Counted from the stretch's first letter, positions 1-10,702 are shown. The stretch is DNA of 64,000 nt from Capsaspora owczarzaki ATCC 30864 (GCF_000151315.2 NW_011887302.1:248001-312000); one strand, 5' to 3'. Notes: generated by a model not told the origin, from the sequence alone. A program made the numbers and translations.

Positions 1-358
1 CCACACGAGCAGTCTCCGCACGCGTCACCAGGCGCTTCAGGCGTCGGAAGTTGAGGTAGAATCTAACGCAGACGCACACGCAGAGACACACAAGGCGAGA
101 CAAGGTGAGGCTCGAGTCAGGGACGTAGATACGAAGCGTAGAGCGAGCGCTCGATCACTTTCCCCTACCCCCGCCACAAACTTTGAGGTGTTGATGTTGG
201 GTGTAAGTGCTGCTTGGTTTGAGATGTGTGGTTTTTGGGGGGGCGGCTTTTGGCGGAGGAGTGAAGCGTGTGATGGAGCTGGGATTCGACTCGATGCACA
301 CTACGCACCGCGACCATTGCGGCACGGCGGAAGCAGCAAGACGCTTGCCGAAATGCAT
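1..358 (-). CDS. SPX-domain protein, 5' end only (partial)
   Basis: Two exons can be read on the minus strand: exon 1 at 309-358, starting at an ATG, and exon 2 running from 62 off the left edge. The donor (GTGCGTAG) and acceptor (TTAG) join in phase. The product begins MHFGKRLAASAVPQWSR and continues FYLNFRRLKRLVTRAE, which has the M-x-F-G-K-x-L ... P-x-W ... Y-x-x-Y/F-x-x-LK-x-L pattern of an SPX domain N-terminus. SPX domains sense inositol pyrophosphates and occur in phosphate transporters and exporters (XPR1/PHO1) and polyphosphate polymerases. The downstream domain lies outside the window, so the family cannot be chosen. Only 37 residues are visible; the call rests on pattern match plus the in-phase splice. 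Confidence 0.55.
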
Positions 359-567
359 CTGAGAAAATGGAAAAGGAAACAAAAATAGTGGACTGAGAAG
401 AAATCTCTGAAATACAAAAGTTTACAAAATGGCATTCAATGTCCAACAAACAGGCAGCAGAAATAAGAAAAAAAAACCAACCAGCGGCAAAAATCTGAGA
501 AAGCGTCGCAAAACAAAACAAAATCAAAATCAAAACAGGAACAAAAAGAAAGGAGAAATCGCAAAGC

Positions 568-2631
568 TCAGCTCGTGTCGGCGGTAGCGTACACGACAGA
601 GGCTGGCTCAGCATAGTTGGCATAGATCGCGCTGGGAACGGGTGTGCCGTCCGACGCGAGACCCATCATATTCGTGTACTGACTGGGCGGTTGCGCTGGC
701 TTTTCATCGGAGGCGGTGTACTCCTGGGACGCCGTAAAGTCTATGTACTGGGCAGTCGGTGGGGCATAGTTATCGGGCGCGTCAGATGAAAACACCTGGT
801 ACGTGATGGGCGGGTTTTGCGACAGCCGGTCGTAAATGCCGGGTGCATCCTCTGTAAAGGTCGTACGTGAGGTCTTGTTGCTAAGGTTGAGAGGGTTCAT
901 AGTCATCATTGTGATGTCGAGGTCGGCTTTGCTTTCGGCGGCAGAGGTCGACTTTCGCCGACGCGAGAGAACAATCGCGACCAGCAACACCACGAGCAGC
1001 AGTGCTCCAAGCGCAGCCACGATGGGGACGTAGACTGTCGCGGAGGAATTCTCTTCAGGCTCGATGCAAGTGCTGTGCCCGGGTACAACGCACACGGTGC
1101 GTGACGAAGGGCACCCGGCAAGCGCGGTGCAGTTTCCGCAGGTTCGACCAAGAACAGCCGTGCACGCCGTCGCAATGTACTGTCCTTGCGGGCAGGAACT
1201 GCAGTCGACGCAAAACGAGTCCGAGCTGGTGGTGCAGTGGACGCTGGAAGTGCAGTTGGCAACCGGAGTGCAAGCCGTGCACACTCGATTGGCTGTTGGC
1301 GAGCAGTCCGCGCTTTGGTACTGTCCAGCAGTGCAAGTCGCGCAAGCAGCGCAAGTGCGGTCGACCGTGCCGCCGCAAGGAGTAGCTTGGTACTGATTCG
1401 CGCCGCAAATAGTGCAGCTGGTGCACTGGGTCAGGTCTGTCAGACCGTTGCAAGCAGCGGTTTGGTACGTTTCCGAGCCACACCCAGTACACGGAGCGCA
1501 GAGTCCTGCAAGAGTGACATAGCTGCCAGTCTGGCACAAGCCGCATTGCTGATTCGAGTTCGAGGTGCAAGTAAGGCCAGTGGTCGTGCAATTGGTGATG
1601 GAAGTGCAGCTCGCGCAGGCAGCATTGGCCGTCACAGTGCACGCCGGGCTGGCGAAAAGTCCTTGGCCGCATGTGGCGCAGGTAGAGCAGACTCTATTGG
1701 TGGTGGCGGTGCAGGTCGTTGATTCGTAGGTTGACCCGGGTGTGCAAGCGGTGCAAGCCACGCAAGCGGTCGCCGATGAGCCATCGTGGTCCCAAGTGCC
1801 AGCAGAGCACGGGGTGCAGGTCGTGCTGCCAACAGGTGCGTAATTGCCGGCGGGACAGGCGATTGAGGGCGTCGACGAATTGCTGTCGTGGTCGTATCGA
1901 CCAGCAACGACTTTAAAGTTGGCGATGGGACCATACAACCCAGACGAAGTCGCATCATTGCCAGGGCCAGCAACGAGACAGGCGGTCGCTGGATTGCTAT
2001 CGTGATCGACAGTGCCGATGCTGCAGTTGAAGCTTGAGCAAGGTCCCTTCGACCCAGCGGGAAGGTACTGACCACGCGAGCAAGTCACACAAGGAGTCGA
2101 TAAGTGTGACTTGGGGGCCGAAAAGGCGTCGTGGTTGGTTTCCCCCTCGGCACAGGCATAACCCAGCCCGAACGCCGCTTGAGTTGGCAGTGTTGATGCA
2201 GGGCCTCCGAGACTGAAGAAGTAATCCACATTGGGCGTCAGCGTGAACAAAATGGACGATGATGTTGCGGAGGGTGGGCAGCCTCCTCCAATGTTGTCGT
2301 TGTAGACCAAGGAGGTCGAGTCGCCAAAGTGGCCGGTATTGCAATCGGTTCGCAAGGTAAATGACGTATCGGCGACGTATTCACACGATGTCAGTTGTAT
2401 TGTGTAAGACACTGTGGTTCGGACCCTCCAGACCATGCAAATTTGCGCAGGCGCATCGGGGCACGGAAACGGGTTTGCTGGAATTGTGTAGTTGTAGAAA
2501 ATCGGGCTGACTCCGAGAGGGAGCAGCGGAGCACTGTGGCAGTCGTTGGACTGTGCGGCTACCCGACCAGGACCAGGTGCCGCTAGCAGCGCAACCGCGG
2601 CGATGAGCAATGCGAGGTGCAACATTGTCAT
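568..2631 (-). CDS. Cysteine-rich (TNFR/ephrin-receptor-like) single-pass receptor, copy A
   Basis: Intronless, 687 residues, ATG at 2631. Residues 1-26 form a signal peptide ending VAAQ. About 500 extracellular residues follow, with many C-x-x-C and C-x(n)-G-x-Y/F repeats of the TNFR/GCC2_GCC3 type, including WDHD and YDHD submotifs. One transmembrane helix lies near residues 531-554, followed by an RRRK stop-transfer. The 130-residue tail has nine tyrosines in short motifs: YDRL, YQVF, YIDF, YTNM (fits both YxNx and YxxM SH2-binding patterns), YANY and a C-terminal VVYATADTS. A paralogue lies just upstream at 4372-6477; the two share the ectodomain plan, a juxtamembrane DITMMT motif and the C-terminal signature. 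Likely a surface receptor or adhesion protein signalling through tyrosine phosphorylation; the ligand is unknown. Confidence 0.75.
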   Translation of the reverse strand: MTMLHLALLIAAVALLAAPGPGRVAAQSNDCHSAPLLPLGVSPIFYNYTIPANPFPCPDAPAQICMVWRVRTTVSYTIQLTSCEYVADTSFTLRTDCNTGHFGDSTSLVYNDNIGGGCPPSATSSSILFTLTPNVDYFFSLGGPASTLPTQAAFGLGYACAEGETNHDAFSAPKSHLSTPCVTCSRGQYLPAGSKGPCSSFNCSIGTVDHDSNPATACLVAGPGNDATSSGLYGPIANFKVVAGRYDHDSNSSTPSIACPAGNYAPVGSTTCTPCSAGTWDHDGSSATACVACTACTPGSTYESTTCTATTNRVCSTCATCGQGLFASPACTVTANAACASCTSITNCTTTGLTCTSNSNQQCGLCQTGSYVTLAGLCAPCTGCGSETYQTAACNGLTDLTQCTSCTICGANQYQATPCGGTVDRTCAACATCTAGQYQSADCSPTANRVCTACTPVANCTSSVHCTTSSDSFCVDCSSCPQGQYIATACTAVLGRTCGNCTALAGCPSSRTVCVVPGHSTCIEPEENSSATVYVPIVAALGALLLVVLLVAIVLSRRRKSTSAAESKADLDITMMTMNPLNLSNKTSRTTFTEDAPGIYDRLSQNPPITYQVFSSDAPDNYAPPTAQYIDFTASQEYTASDEKPAQPPSQYTNMMGLASDGTPVPSAIYANYAEPASVVYATADTS

Positions 2632-4088
2632 TTAGACCTGTTTTCAAGGTAGAAATATCAAAAGTGTGAGCAAAAAGGCGAAACGAGCAACCACACAAAC
2701 GCTCCATCCGTCTGTTCTGTCTCTCCATTGAGGTGATGTTTGTTTGTTGTTGTTCGTAAGGTGAGTCATCCTTGTGGTTTAGAGTGTCGATCAGATCAGA
2801 TCACAAAATGTCGCGTTTTTTGTTTGTTTTTTGCCTTTTGTGTCTTGTTTTGTTTTGTTCTTTTGGAATGTTTTGTTGTTTATTTTTTATTGTATTTTTT
2901 TTATTTGTTTTGTTTGTATTTTTAATTAGACTACTGTTTTTGGCAGCTGTTCTCGCTTTGTGCTCGCTTTTTCTGTTGAATGTGGCATGACTGGCCATCG
3001 ACTGTGATCGGTGACAAGTCTCGCGATAAAGACGCTGGCAGCACGAGTGTGTGTGATTGGACCTTCGAAAACAAACGCGACGATTGTTTGCATTTGGTAG
3101 TGTGTTTTTTGTTGGGTTTTTTTGTTGTTTTTTTGTTAGCACTCATCTCCATCCGCGTCGTGTCAGTTCCCACGCATGTCGTACACTGCGCTCGTGTAGA
3201 CCACACTTCATCAGCTCGAGGCACTGCATTGTCGCGCAGCACTTGAAAAAAACAAAACAAGTGCGCCCGTTGAAAACCCAAACATTTTTCACACAGAATG
3301 TAATATTCTTCCGCTCGCGTCTTCCGTTGCGCGTTTCTGCAAAACTGCCATCCGTTCCCGCTTCACCTGCTTCGTCCATAAACAGATGCAAACCTTGCTG
3401 TGCTGCTCTGCTTCAACACAGCGCGTTTTGCGTTCTTCTACCTTCCGCTCGCCTGATCGGAATTGCAAAGCGGTCATTTTCTCATTCCTGTGGTGGATAA
3501 TCACAGAATCCTCCGATTCCCGCTGTCCCTCGAAAACGAAGCGTCACTTGCACCGCTTGCAGGCCACTTCAGTAGCACGAGTGGTGTGTCGCATCGCTGT
3601 TGGTGCGTACAGATAGCCGTTCGAGTTGTTGTCGCGCCGGTCCTCCAAAAATCTCCAAAATGATCGATCGAGTGGGTCGCCCACCTTTCCTCGCTCGCCC
3701 CGATCCTCCTTTCCACCACCACCACCCCAATCCGCACCCCCAACCACGTTGAAAGTGTCTGCAAGCACTGTGCGTCAGAGAGACACAAAGCAGAGGTCAC
3801 AGCGGACGGCTGGAATCAACATGAATGTGGTTGCATTTTTTGGTGATGAATGTACACAACTTTCCTCACCTTCGATCAAGACCAAGGAAAGTGGAGACCT
3901 GGCAAAGGGTGATGAAGAAAAGGAATGAAGAAAAAGAGAAGTGAGACGAAGCAGATTGGTGGCGATTTTTGGACGAGTGTTTTCGACAATCAGGATGGCA
4001 CAAAATGGATGAAAGTCAGATAAAGGTCGGAGTGCGCTGCATTGGCAGCTCGCGCGACAAGATGCCAGTGCCCAACCTCTGTATTTCA
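2632..4088. other. Intergenic region, no gene seen
   Basis: About 1.46 kb between the two receptor genes. It is T-rich near 2810-2930 and 3110-3140 and holds only short, low-complexity open frames. It must contain the promoter of copy A (upstream of 2631) and any upstream element of the 5S gene. I recognise no coding exon here. Confidence 0.5.
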
Positions 4089-4205
4089 GTTACGGCCATA
4101 TCTGGTGGAATGCACCGCATCCCGTTCCGCTCTGCGAAGTTAAACCACCATGAGAGTAGTTAGTACTGCGGTGGGAGACCACGCGGGAATACTGCTTGTT
4201 GTAAC
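4089..4205 (+). rRNA. 5S ribosomal RNA
   Basis: 117 bases that follow the eukaryotic 5S consensus. They begin GTTACGGCCATA, contain the loop segment TCTGCGAAGTTAAACCACC and the internal control region TTAGTACTGCGGTGGGAGACC, and end GGGAATACTGC...GTAAC. The terminal GTTAC and GTAAC can pair as helix I. An 11-T run follows as the RNA polymerase III terminator. It is a lone copy on the plus strand, between two minus-strand protein genes. Confidence 0.95.
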
Positions 4206-4207
4206 TC

Positions 4208-4218
4208 TTTTTTTTTTT
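4208..4218 (+). terminator. Poly-T RNA polymerase III terminator of the 5S gene
   Basis: A run of 11 T begins three bases after the 5S 3' end, the usual Pol III termination signal. Confidence 0.85.
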
Positions 4219-4371
4219 GGTTGGTTTTTATTTTTTGTTTTTTTGGGCGATTCAAATAGTATCAGGCGTGATGCCTCCAACTTCATGCTCAGTGCAATCA
4301 AGGCAAAAACTACACATTCATTCAGTACTAGCACGAAAGCAACAAGCAAAGCTGCATCAACAACATGCTGG

Positions 4372-6477
4372 TCACGAGAAATCAGCGGCAGTGTAGACAA
4401 CGTCCCGCGTCGATTCCGGCTTCGAGTCGGGATCATACTGCGGTGCAGCGCCTGGCGTTTGGTACCCCTCGCTGGCCATCACCCCGGCTTGCTTCGCTGA
4501 ATGGTCGACAGTTGCGTACTGATCCATGTCCGTCGGCGTTTCTCGCTGCGCTGCATGGCCGACCGTTTCGTACTCATCCGTGTCCACCATTTTATGCTGC
4601 GGCCCCGAGGTCGAGCTCAAGTCAGATGAAATCACAGGCTTCCGGCTTCGAGGGGGAACGATGGCGTCTGGTTTCGACAAAACGGCATACCCGCCATGTG
4701 AACCGACGGCGTCCAGAGTATCGTACACTGCGGAATCGCCACCACCGCGAGTTCCGTTGAGCGTCTCGTACTGAGACGCACGACGATTCGCTGGGTTGAT
4801 GGCCAACGTGTTGATCGTCATCATGGTAATGTCCTCGTGCGAGATTGCCACAACTGTGGCTGGTTTGCGGGTGCGACGCCGAGCCAGCACAAATGCAAGC
4901 AGCAGGATCAGCAACAGTCCGCCGATTGCAGCGACAATCGGAATGTAAACGGGCATGGACGAGCTCTCCTCGGGTGCGGTGCAAGTACTGGTTCCATACG
5001 CGCTGCAGACAGTGTAGGACGCCGGGCAGCCTGGAAGTGCAGTGCAGTTGTGGCAGACGCGATCGAGCACATTGGTGCAGGTGGCGTTCACGTACTGACC
5101 GTGGGGGCACGAACTGCAGTCGATGCAAGTCGAATCCATGCTGTTGGTGCAACGCAGACCGGTCGTGCAGCCTGGAACCTCACTGCATGCAGGGCAAACA
5201 CGGTTGGTGGTAGGCGAGCAATCCACGCTTTGGTACTGGCCTGCTGTGCAGAGGACGCAACCCGAGCAAACACGGTCGACGACACCATCACAACCGCTCG
5301 TTTGGTACGAGTTTGAACCGCACGCGGTACATGGAGCGCAAGTGCCTTCGGGCGTTACGTAGTTGCCAGCCTGGCACAAGTTGCACTGCTGATCGGCATT
5401 TGACGAGCAGGTCAGACCAGTGGTCGTGCAACTGGGGATGGAAGTGCAGTTCGCGCAGCCGGCATTGGCCGTGAGGGTGCACGCCGGGCTGGCGAAAGAT
5501 CCTTGGCCGCATGTGGCGCAGGTAGAGCAGACGGTGTCGTCGGTGGCGGTGCAGGTCGTAGATACGTAGGTGGAGCCGAGTGTGCACGCGGTGCAAGCCA
5601 CGCAAGCGGTTGCCGATGAGCCATCGTGGTCCCAAGTGCCAGCAGAGCACGGGGTGCAGGTCGTGCTGCCCACAGGTGCGTAGTTGCCGGCGGGACAGGC
5701 GATTGAGGGCGTCGACGAATTGCTGTCGTGGTCGTATCGACCAGCAACGACTTTAAAGTTGGCGATGGGACCATGCAACCCAGACGAAGTCGTATCATTG
5801 CCAGGGCCAGCAACGAGACAGGCGGTCGCTGGATTGCTATCATGATCGACAGAGCCGATGCTGCAGTTGAAATTTGAGCAAGGTCCAGTCAACCCAGCGG
5901 GAACGTACTGACCAGGCGAGCAAGTCACACAAGGAGTCGATAAGTGATACGTGGGATTGGTTGTAATATCGTGATCTGTCGTTCCAGCAACGCAGAGATT
6001 GGAACCTTTGCCTACGACTCCACTAGCGGGAAGGGCACTTGGCAGACCGAGCATCAAATAGTAGTCCTGCCCTGCATTTAGAGTGAGGCCGTAAAGCAAA
6101 GCACTGGCGCCGCAACCATCACGGTTGTAGACACCCAAACTAGTGTCGCCAAAATGATTATTTGCCGTGCAAGGTCCCGTTCGCAGAATCAATGAAGTGT
6201 CGTCAAGGTAGCCGCAGGTTGTCATTCCCCAGTTCGTAATGGTGGTTGGAGTGTTGATTCGCCAAACCATGCACTTATCGGTACCATCAGAGCACTGATA
6301 CGTGGTTGACGGAGTCGTAAAGTTCCATGCGGCAACTGTGGGGTCGAGCAGCGGCGCAGTGCTGCAATCATTCGACTGTGCAGCAACACGGGTGGGCCAG
6401 ATGGCTGCTGCCACCGCCACGACGATCAGCAGTCCCGCCGTCTTTCTCGAGCAGGCTTGCATTTCTTGAGAATGCAT
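4372..6477 (-). CDS. Cysteine-rich receptor, copy B, with triple YxxL tail
   Basis: Intronless, 701 residues from the ATG at 6477 (a second ATG lies at 6462). The open frame extends further up but has no ATG there. A signal peptide ends RVAAQSNDC, as in copy A. A TNFR/GCC2_GCC3-like Cys-rich ectodomain follows, then a helix (PIVAAIGGLLLILLLAFVLA), RRRTRK and a tail with eight tyrosines. Three YxxL motifs sit in series: YETL, 11 residues, YDTL, 8 residues, YAVL. This is the spacing of an immunoreceptor ITAM (YxxL/I-x6-12-YxxL/I) used twice. YETV, YATV and a terminal VVYTAADFS follow. A central ectodomain block of about 100 residues is almost identical to copy A, while the signal peptide and tail differ. 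Likely a phosphotyrosine-signalling surface receptor; the ligand is unknown. Confidence 0.75.
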   Translation of the reverse strand: MHSQEMQACSRKTAGLLIVVAVAAAIWPTRVAAQSNDCSTAPLLDPTVAAWNFTTPSTTYQCSDGTDKCMVWRINTPTTITNWGMTTCGYLDDTSLILRTGPCTANNHFGDTSLGVYNRDGCGASALLYGLTLNAGQDYYLMLGLPSALPASGVVGKGSNLCVAGTTDHDITTNPTYHLSTPCVTCSPGQYVPAGLTGPCSNFNCSIGSVDHDSNPATACLVAGPGNDTTSSGLHGPIANFKVVAGRYDHDSNSSTPSIACPAGNYAPVGSTTCTPCSAGTWDHDGSSATACVACTACTLGSTYVSTTCTATDDTVCSTCATCGQGSFASPACTLTANAGCANCTSIPSCTTTGLTCSSNADQQCNLCQAGNYVTPEGTCAPCTACGSNSYQTSGCDGVVDRVCSGCVLCTAGQYQSVDCSPTTNRVCPACSEVPGCTTGLRCTNSMDSTCIDCSSCPHGQYVNATCTNVLDRVCHNCTALPGCPASYTVCSAYGTSTCTAPEESSSMPVYIPIVAAIGGLLLILLLAFVLARRRTRKPATVVAISHEDITMMTINTLAINPANRRASQYETLNGTRGGGDSAVYDTLDAVGSHGGYAVLSKPDAIVPPRSRKPVISSDLSSTSGPQHKMVDTDEYETVGHAAQRETPTDMDQYATVDHSAKQAGVMASEGYQTPGAAPQYDPDSKPESTRDVVYTAADFS

Positions 6478-7093
6478 GCGTTGAATGTGAACGTTGCAGA
6501 TCGTTTTTGAAATCGGAAAGTTCAATTCCCAATGTTAGTAAAAGCTTTGACAAAAACCGCCAAAATCAAAACAAAAGCCATCACAACAATCAACAAAACG
6601 GTTGAGTCTTTTTTTTTTCTTTTTTTTTTTTGTTTTTGCGATTTATTATTATTATTATTAATAGTATTATTATTTTGTTGTTGTTGTTGTTGTTTTTATG
6701 AATTATTTCTGGTTGTTCTCTCACTTGCTGGAAGGAGAGAGGAACGACACAGGAGTCAAGTTGATCAAAGCACACGAGGTCAGATGGACGACTGACAAAG
6801 GAGAGGAGCGAGATGCGAGCTGCATGGAGACTTCACCATTGAAAGCAAAAACCGTAAAACCGTGATACTTCTTGCGGTTTGCCCTGCTTCTCCACCCAGC
6901 CACAGCCCTCCCCCCCCACGCCTGGCCGAGTCACTCTCGCCAATGATTGCACCAATAATTGCACCAATGACTTTGTAAAGCGACATGCGTCCACATGCGA
7001 GCTCTCAACTCAAGCAAGCCTGCATCGTGCGACACGACGTTCAAAACTTCTCGCTGGCTTTTTCCAGCGCAAGCCCAACCTTCCCACAGACGA

Positions 7094-7128
7094 GCTCTCT
7101 CTCTCTCTCGCTCTCTCCCTCTCTCTTT
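7094..7128. repeat. (CT)n microsatellite, interrupted
   Basis: Alternating CT with a few interruptions, in intergenic DNA. Confidence 0.9.
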
Positions 7129-7312
7129 CGTCGCACTCTGCTGTCTGCTTCATCGCACTTGTCTCCATTGATGAGTGACTGGGATGCAATTTCCAGGTGC
7201 GGCGCGTCGTCGAATGGCACATGTCATTCACAGATCTGCTCTCGTGTCGCTACCACCATCTCCTCCAGCTCCAGCTCCATCTCTCATCCATCTCTCTCAT
7301 TCAATTCACTCC

Positions 7313-7350
<38 letters not shown>
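7313..7350. repeat. (CT)n microsatellite
   Basis: Nearly uninterrupted CT dinucleotide run, in intergenic DNA. Confidence 0.95.
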
Positions 7351-7355
<5 letters not shown>

Positions 7356-7969
7356 CATCCATCTGCTTGACTGCGTTTGCCATTCCACGCTCGTCGACAA
7401 TGCAACTCGGAGCAAAATCTCCTCATTTGTTCGTTCTTCTCCCCTTTTTTTTTTCCTTTTTCTTTTCTTGATAATTGGCAATTTCTCAACAAAATCCTTA
7501 CAAATAATGACTGAATTCAATTTCATTCCGAAAAGGTTTGCATTCTGAACAGCTGACACGGGTGTGTTGGAATAGCATGGCACAGCGATGAGTCAAACGT
7601 GAAGAAGCATCAATGCTCGCTTTGTTCGCCTTTGACAACAAAAATAGAAGGGGCGTTCAATTGCCTGTGACTGGTGGGGTGGCTGTGCATAGATCCAAGG
7701 TACATCGAACAGGATCCATTTCAACCCTATGAGAAGATTGTGCCTCGCGGATGTGGAGTGAGCGATGGGCCAACTCTTCTTCTTCTCCCGTTCGCATCGA
7801 GCGAGTGCCTCCCGTGCGTCGCTACAGTAGATGCCGGTGCAACAATTCTGTCAGACTGCCGACAAACCCCAGCGCGAATGGATACGAACGCTATGATAGC
7901 ACATGAAAAACACCAACGAGAATGTATTGGATACAACGCTGCAGGTTGTAAACGGGGGTAGTCGTGGGC

Positions 7970-10329
7970 TTAATTGTCCAGACCAATATAACGGAAGAAA
8001 GCCGGCATCTGTGTACCACACATCACACAGAAAAGTAGCCAAAAAAATGAGAGAGCCCAGCCAAGCAGATTTCACAAAAGCAAAACAGCAAAACAGCAAA
8101 AAAAAAGCAGAGCCAAAAACGCATGAGCTCGCACTCACCGCAAACGTTGCCATAAAGCCAACCATCGAGTAAGTGACAAACTTGGTCGGAATTTCAATAA
8201 CATAGCCGCCGTATGGCCGCTCGCGATCACGAGTGACAGTCGGAACACCCTTGAGCGAACCGCTGCTTGTCAAGAGATACGTGAACACACGGGTCATGAG
8301 CGTCTTGAAGATGAGGCGGGTCAGGAAAAGCATGGCGCAGCCTGTAGCAAAACGATCGCGAGATGGCGTAAGCAAAAATAGGGGAAGTGGCATCATGCGC
8401 AATCAAACATAAAACAGTTGCTCATGTTGTTTTGGTTTTGTTCGTTCGTTCGTTCGCTGCAGAGCAGAGATGACTTACCAACGCCGTAGCGGATAAAAAA
8501 CTTGCCGATCACGAGTGGAGTGAAAGTGATCAAGTCGCTAAAATGTGCGCCGTAATAGACGAGGGACACTGGATGCAGGGTAGAGCCCATGATGATGCCC
8601 GTCTCAGTGCCGAGGATTGTAGCGCTAAAAAGTGGTTCCCCCACCAAACCAGACCCGCACAAGCAAGCAGCCAACAGAAAAGAACAAAGAAAAAACAAAT
8701 CAAAAACCCAGTCAAACTCGAGACCCTTTTCTTGCGTGCACGTCGAGCGAGCAAAAAGCTCAACTTACGTGTCGCCATACGCACTCGTCCACTTGAAGCT
8801 TGTGGGATAGAGCAGCAAAAGCACGGCGGTAACGATGGGGGTGAGAATTTGAACGTCACGAGGACTGTGGCCGATACGGGCGTCCAGCGCCTGGTTCAAC
8901 GGATGGCAGGCGACATAGAGAATAACACCGAAAATCAATCCTCCGATCAGGTCGGTCGGGGAGTGCACGCCAAGGTAAAGGCGCGACATGGCAATCGAGC
9001 CAATCCAAACAAAGACACATGCGCCAGCAAGAAGCGGGGTAGCCAGATTGTTGTCGACCAGGTACTCGGCAATAGCAAACGGGATGACAAGGCCGCCCAT
9101 CACTAAGAGGGTGGCGGGGGGGAGGGAACGGTGACGAATTGCAACAACACAGCGGCGAACAGCGAAAGTAAGCATGTAGGACGGGCGCGACAACGAAACG
9201 CCCGTGTCCAACACAAAACAAAACCGCCAACAGTACAGGGCCATCCGTACCGTGAGTGCTGGGAAAGCCCCACTCGCCCGAAAAGGAGCGCTCCAAAACA
9301 ACAGCCGGGGGCGGCGGACGGGGCAGCATAATGTAGTCCTTGAGCACCTGGCCAAGGTACATGCTGGTGGCCCAGGCGAAGCAAACCCAGCGTGCAAGGC
9401 TCGCCGGGCAGTACCAAAAGAGGAAGGGCAGCAGAGTGATGAAGGCAATCTCCGTGCCCATTCCAGCAGCAATGTGGAAATAGTAGAACGCAAAGCCTTT
9501 CCATTTGCGCGATGCGATATCAGGCGTCACGCCGAAGAACTTTTGGATGCGCAGGACCGTTTCTGTGCCGGCCTCGACCTACAATCGAAAAGAGGGGGGG
9601 GAGAGACGAGAAGCAAAATTGGTTAGTTTGACAGATGCCGAGTGGGGTTGCTTTCTGTTATGGATTGATGTGTATCTGTATTTGGAGTGTGTTCACTCGT
9701 CGCTTTGTATAAGTGAAGTCTCTAGTTTCCCTAACGTCATTCTCAACATCAACCCATTACTCGTATCTTCGTGGAACGATCTTTGATCATAACACTTTCT
9801 GTCTGAGCATGCTCAGATTTAGCACTGGGCCGACTCTTTGTATGTTCTCTGCGGGCACGCAAACCCGCACGACCATGCCATTCAAGCAATGTTTGTGTGT
9901 GTGAATACTGCTGCTTTGTTCGCACAGAGCTGCTCGGCAGTGCTCGGCTGGGCTCGGCTGGGCTCGGAGAACGGCAGCCTTGGCGTTTTCCCCTGCTTTT
10001 GCCCTTGTTTTTTTGGTTGTTTTTTTGGCTCGTAACCGCGTCGCTCGGTCGCTCGCAGAATGTCATTTCCGTACCATTGCACAAGCAGAGCGTGAAAGCA
10101 TTGCGTTGCGTTCATTCAACGGAACCCGAGTTTGAGAGGCAGAAAAAAAAAAAAAAAAAAAAAAGAACAAAAAAAAAAAAAATAGGAAACCACGACACAA
10201 AAAACCAATGAAAAGCCATCAGCCACAAGTCCAGTCCGACCTTGGAAACCTTGTTTGTTTGTTTGTTTGTTTGTTTTGCATTAGAATTACGAGAAGCGAG
10301 TGGGAGAATGTGGCAAAAGACTACGTTGG

Positions 10330-10367
<38 letters not shown>

Positions 10368-10702
10368 AGGGTAGTGGACGAGAGCGAGCGAAGGCGGTGT
10401 TGCGGTGAAACCGAAACCCCCGACAGAAGCCCCCCTCACTCACTTGGGCCCTCTCACCTCCCAACTCGCTTCACTCGAGACAAGCGTGCACGAGAGAGAG
10501 TGCGAATTGAATGGGAACAGACCTTGCGGCGGAGGAACGGGCGGACGAGCTTCAGGCGGTGCGCGGCCGGGTCTTGACTGTCAGCACTGCTCCCCTTTCC
10601 ACCATTGCCCTTCTGCTTGCTACCGGTGTGGCTGCTACCGCTGCTGCTGCTGCTGCTGAGGTCACCGTCGGTCTTTTTGAGCAGTCCAACAGCGTCTGAC
10701 AT
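7970..10702 (-). CDS. SGPP1: Sphingosine-1-phosphate phosphatase (SGPP/LCB3-like)
   Basis: Six exons on the minus strand: 10523-10702, 9251-9578, 8769-9102, 8479-8624, 8139-8341 and 7970-8008. They sum to 1230 bases and 409 residues with every junction in phase, close to the family's usual 400-440. A Ser-rich cytosolic N-terminus precedes a multi-pass PAP2 phosphatase. All three catalytic motifs are present: KDYIMLPRP (K-x6-RP), FPSTHVMGG (PSxH, rebuilt across the exon 2/3 junction) and SRLYLGVHSPTD (SR-x5-H-x3-D). The short last exon gives AMPAFFRYIGLDN, resembling the SGPP C-terminus. The enzyme removes phosphate from sphingosine-1-phosphate at the ER membrane, feeding sphingosine back to ceramide. 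It is transcribed divergently from NDUFA7, with 197 bases between the two ATGs. The SGPP1/SGPP2 choice is nominal; this is probably the single ancestral form. Confidence 0.9.
10143..10181. repeat. Poly-A tract
   Basis: Two long A runs separated by GAAC, inside intron 1 of the phosphatase gene; they read as poly-T on the transcribed strand. Confidence 0.9.
10332..10362. repeat. (AG)n microsatellite
   Basis: Perfect AG run inside intron 1 of the sphingosine-1-phosphate phosphatase gene. Confidence 0.95.

Larger units (their letters stand above)
6478..7969. other. Intergenic region with microsatellites, no gene seen
   Basis: About 1.5 kb between receptor copy B and the 3' end of the phosphatase gene. 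It holds TTA/TTG-rich tracts (6610-6700) and two CT microsatellites (7094-7128, 7313-7350). Open frames here are short and low in complexity. I see no coding exon. Confidence 0.5.

Noticed and set aside
260-300. tRNA-like T-loop sequence GGGATTCGACTC
   Set aside because: No A box or cloverleaf could be found around it.
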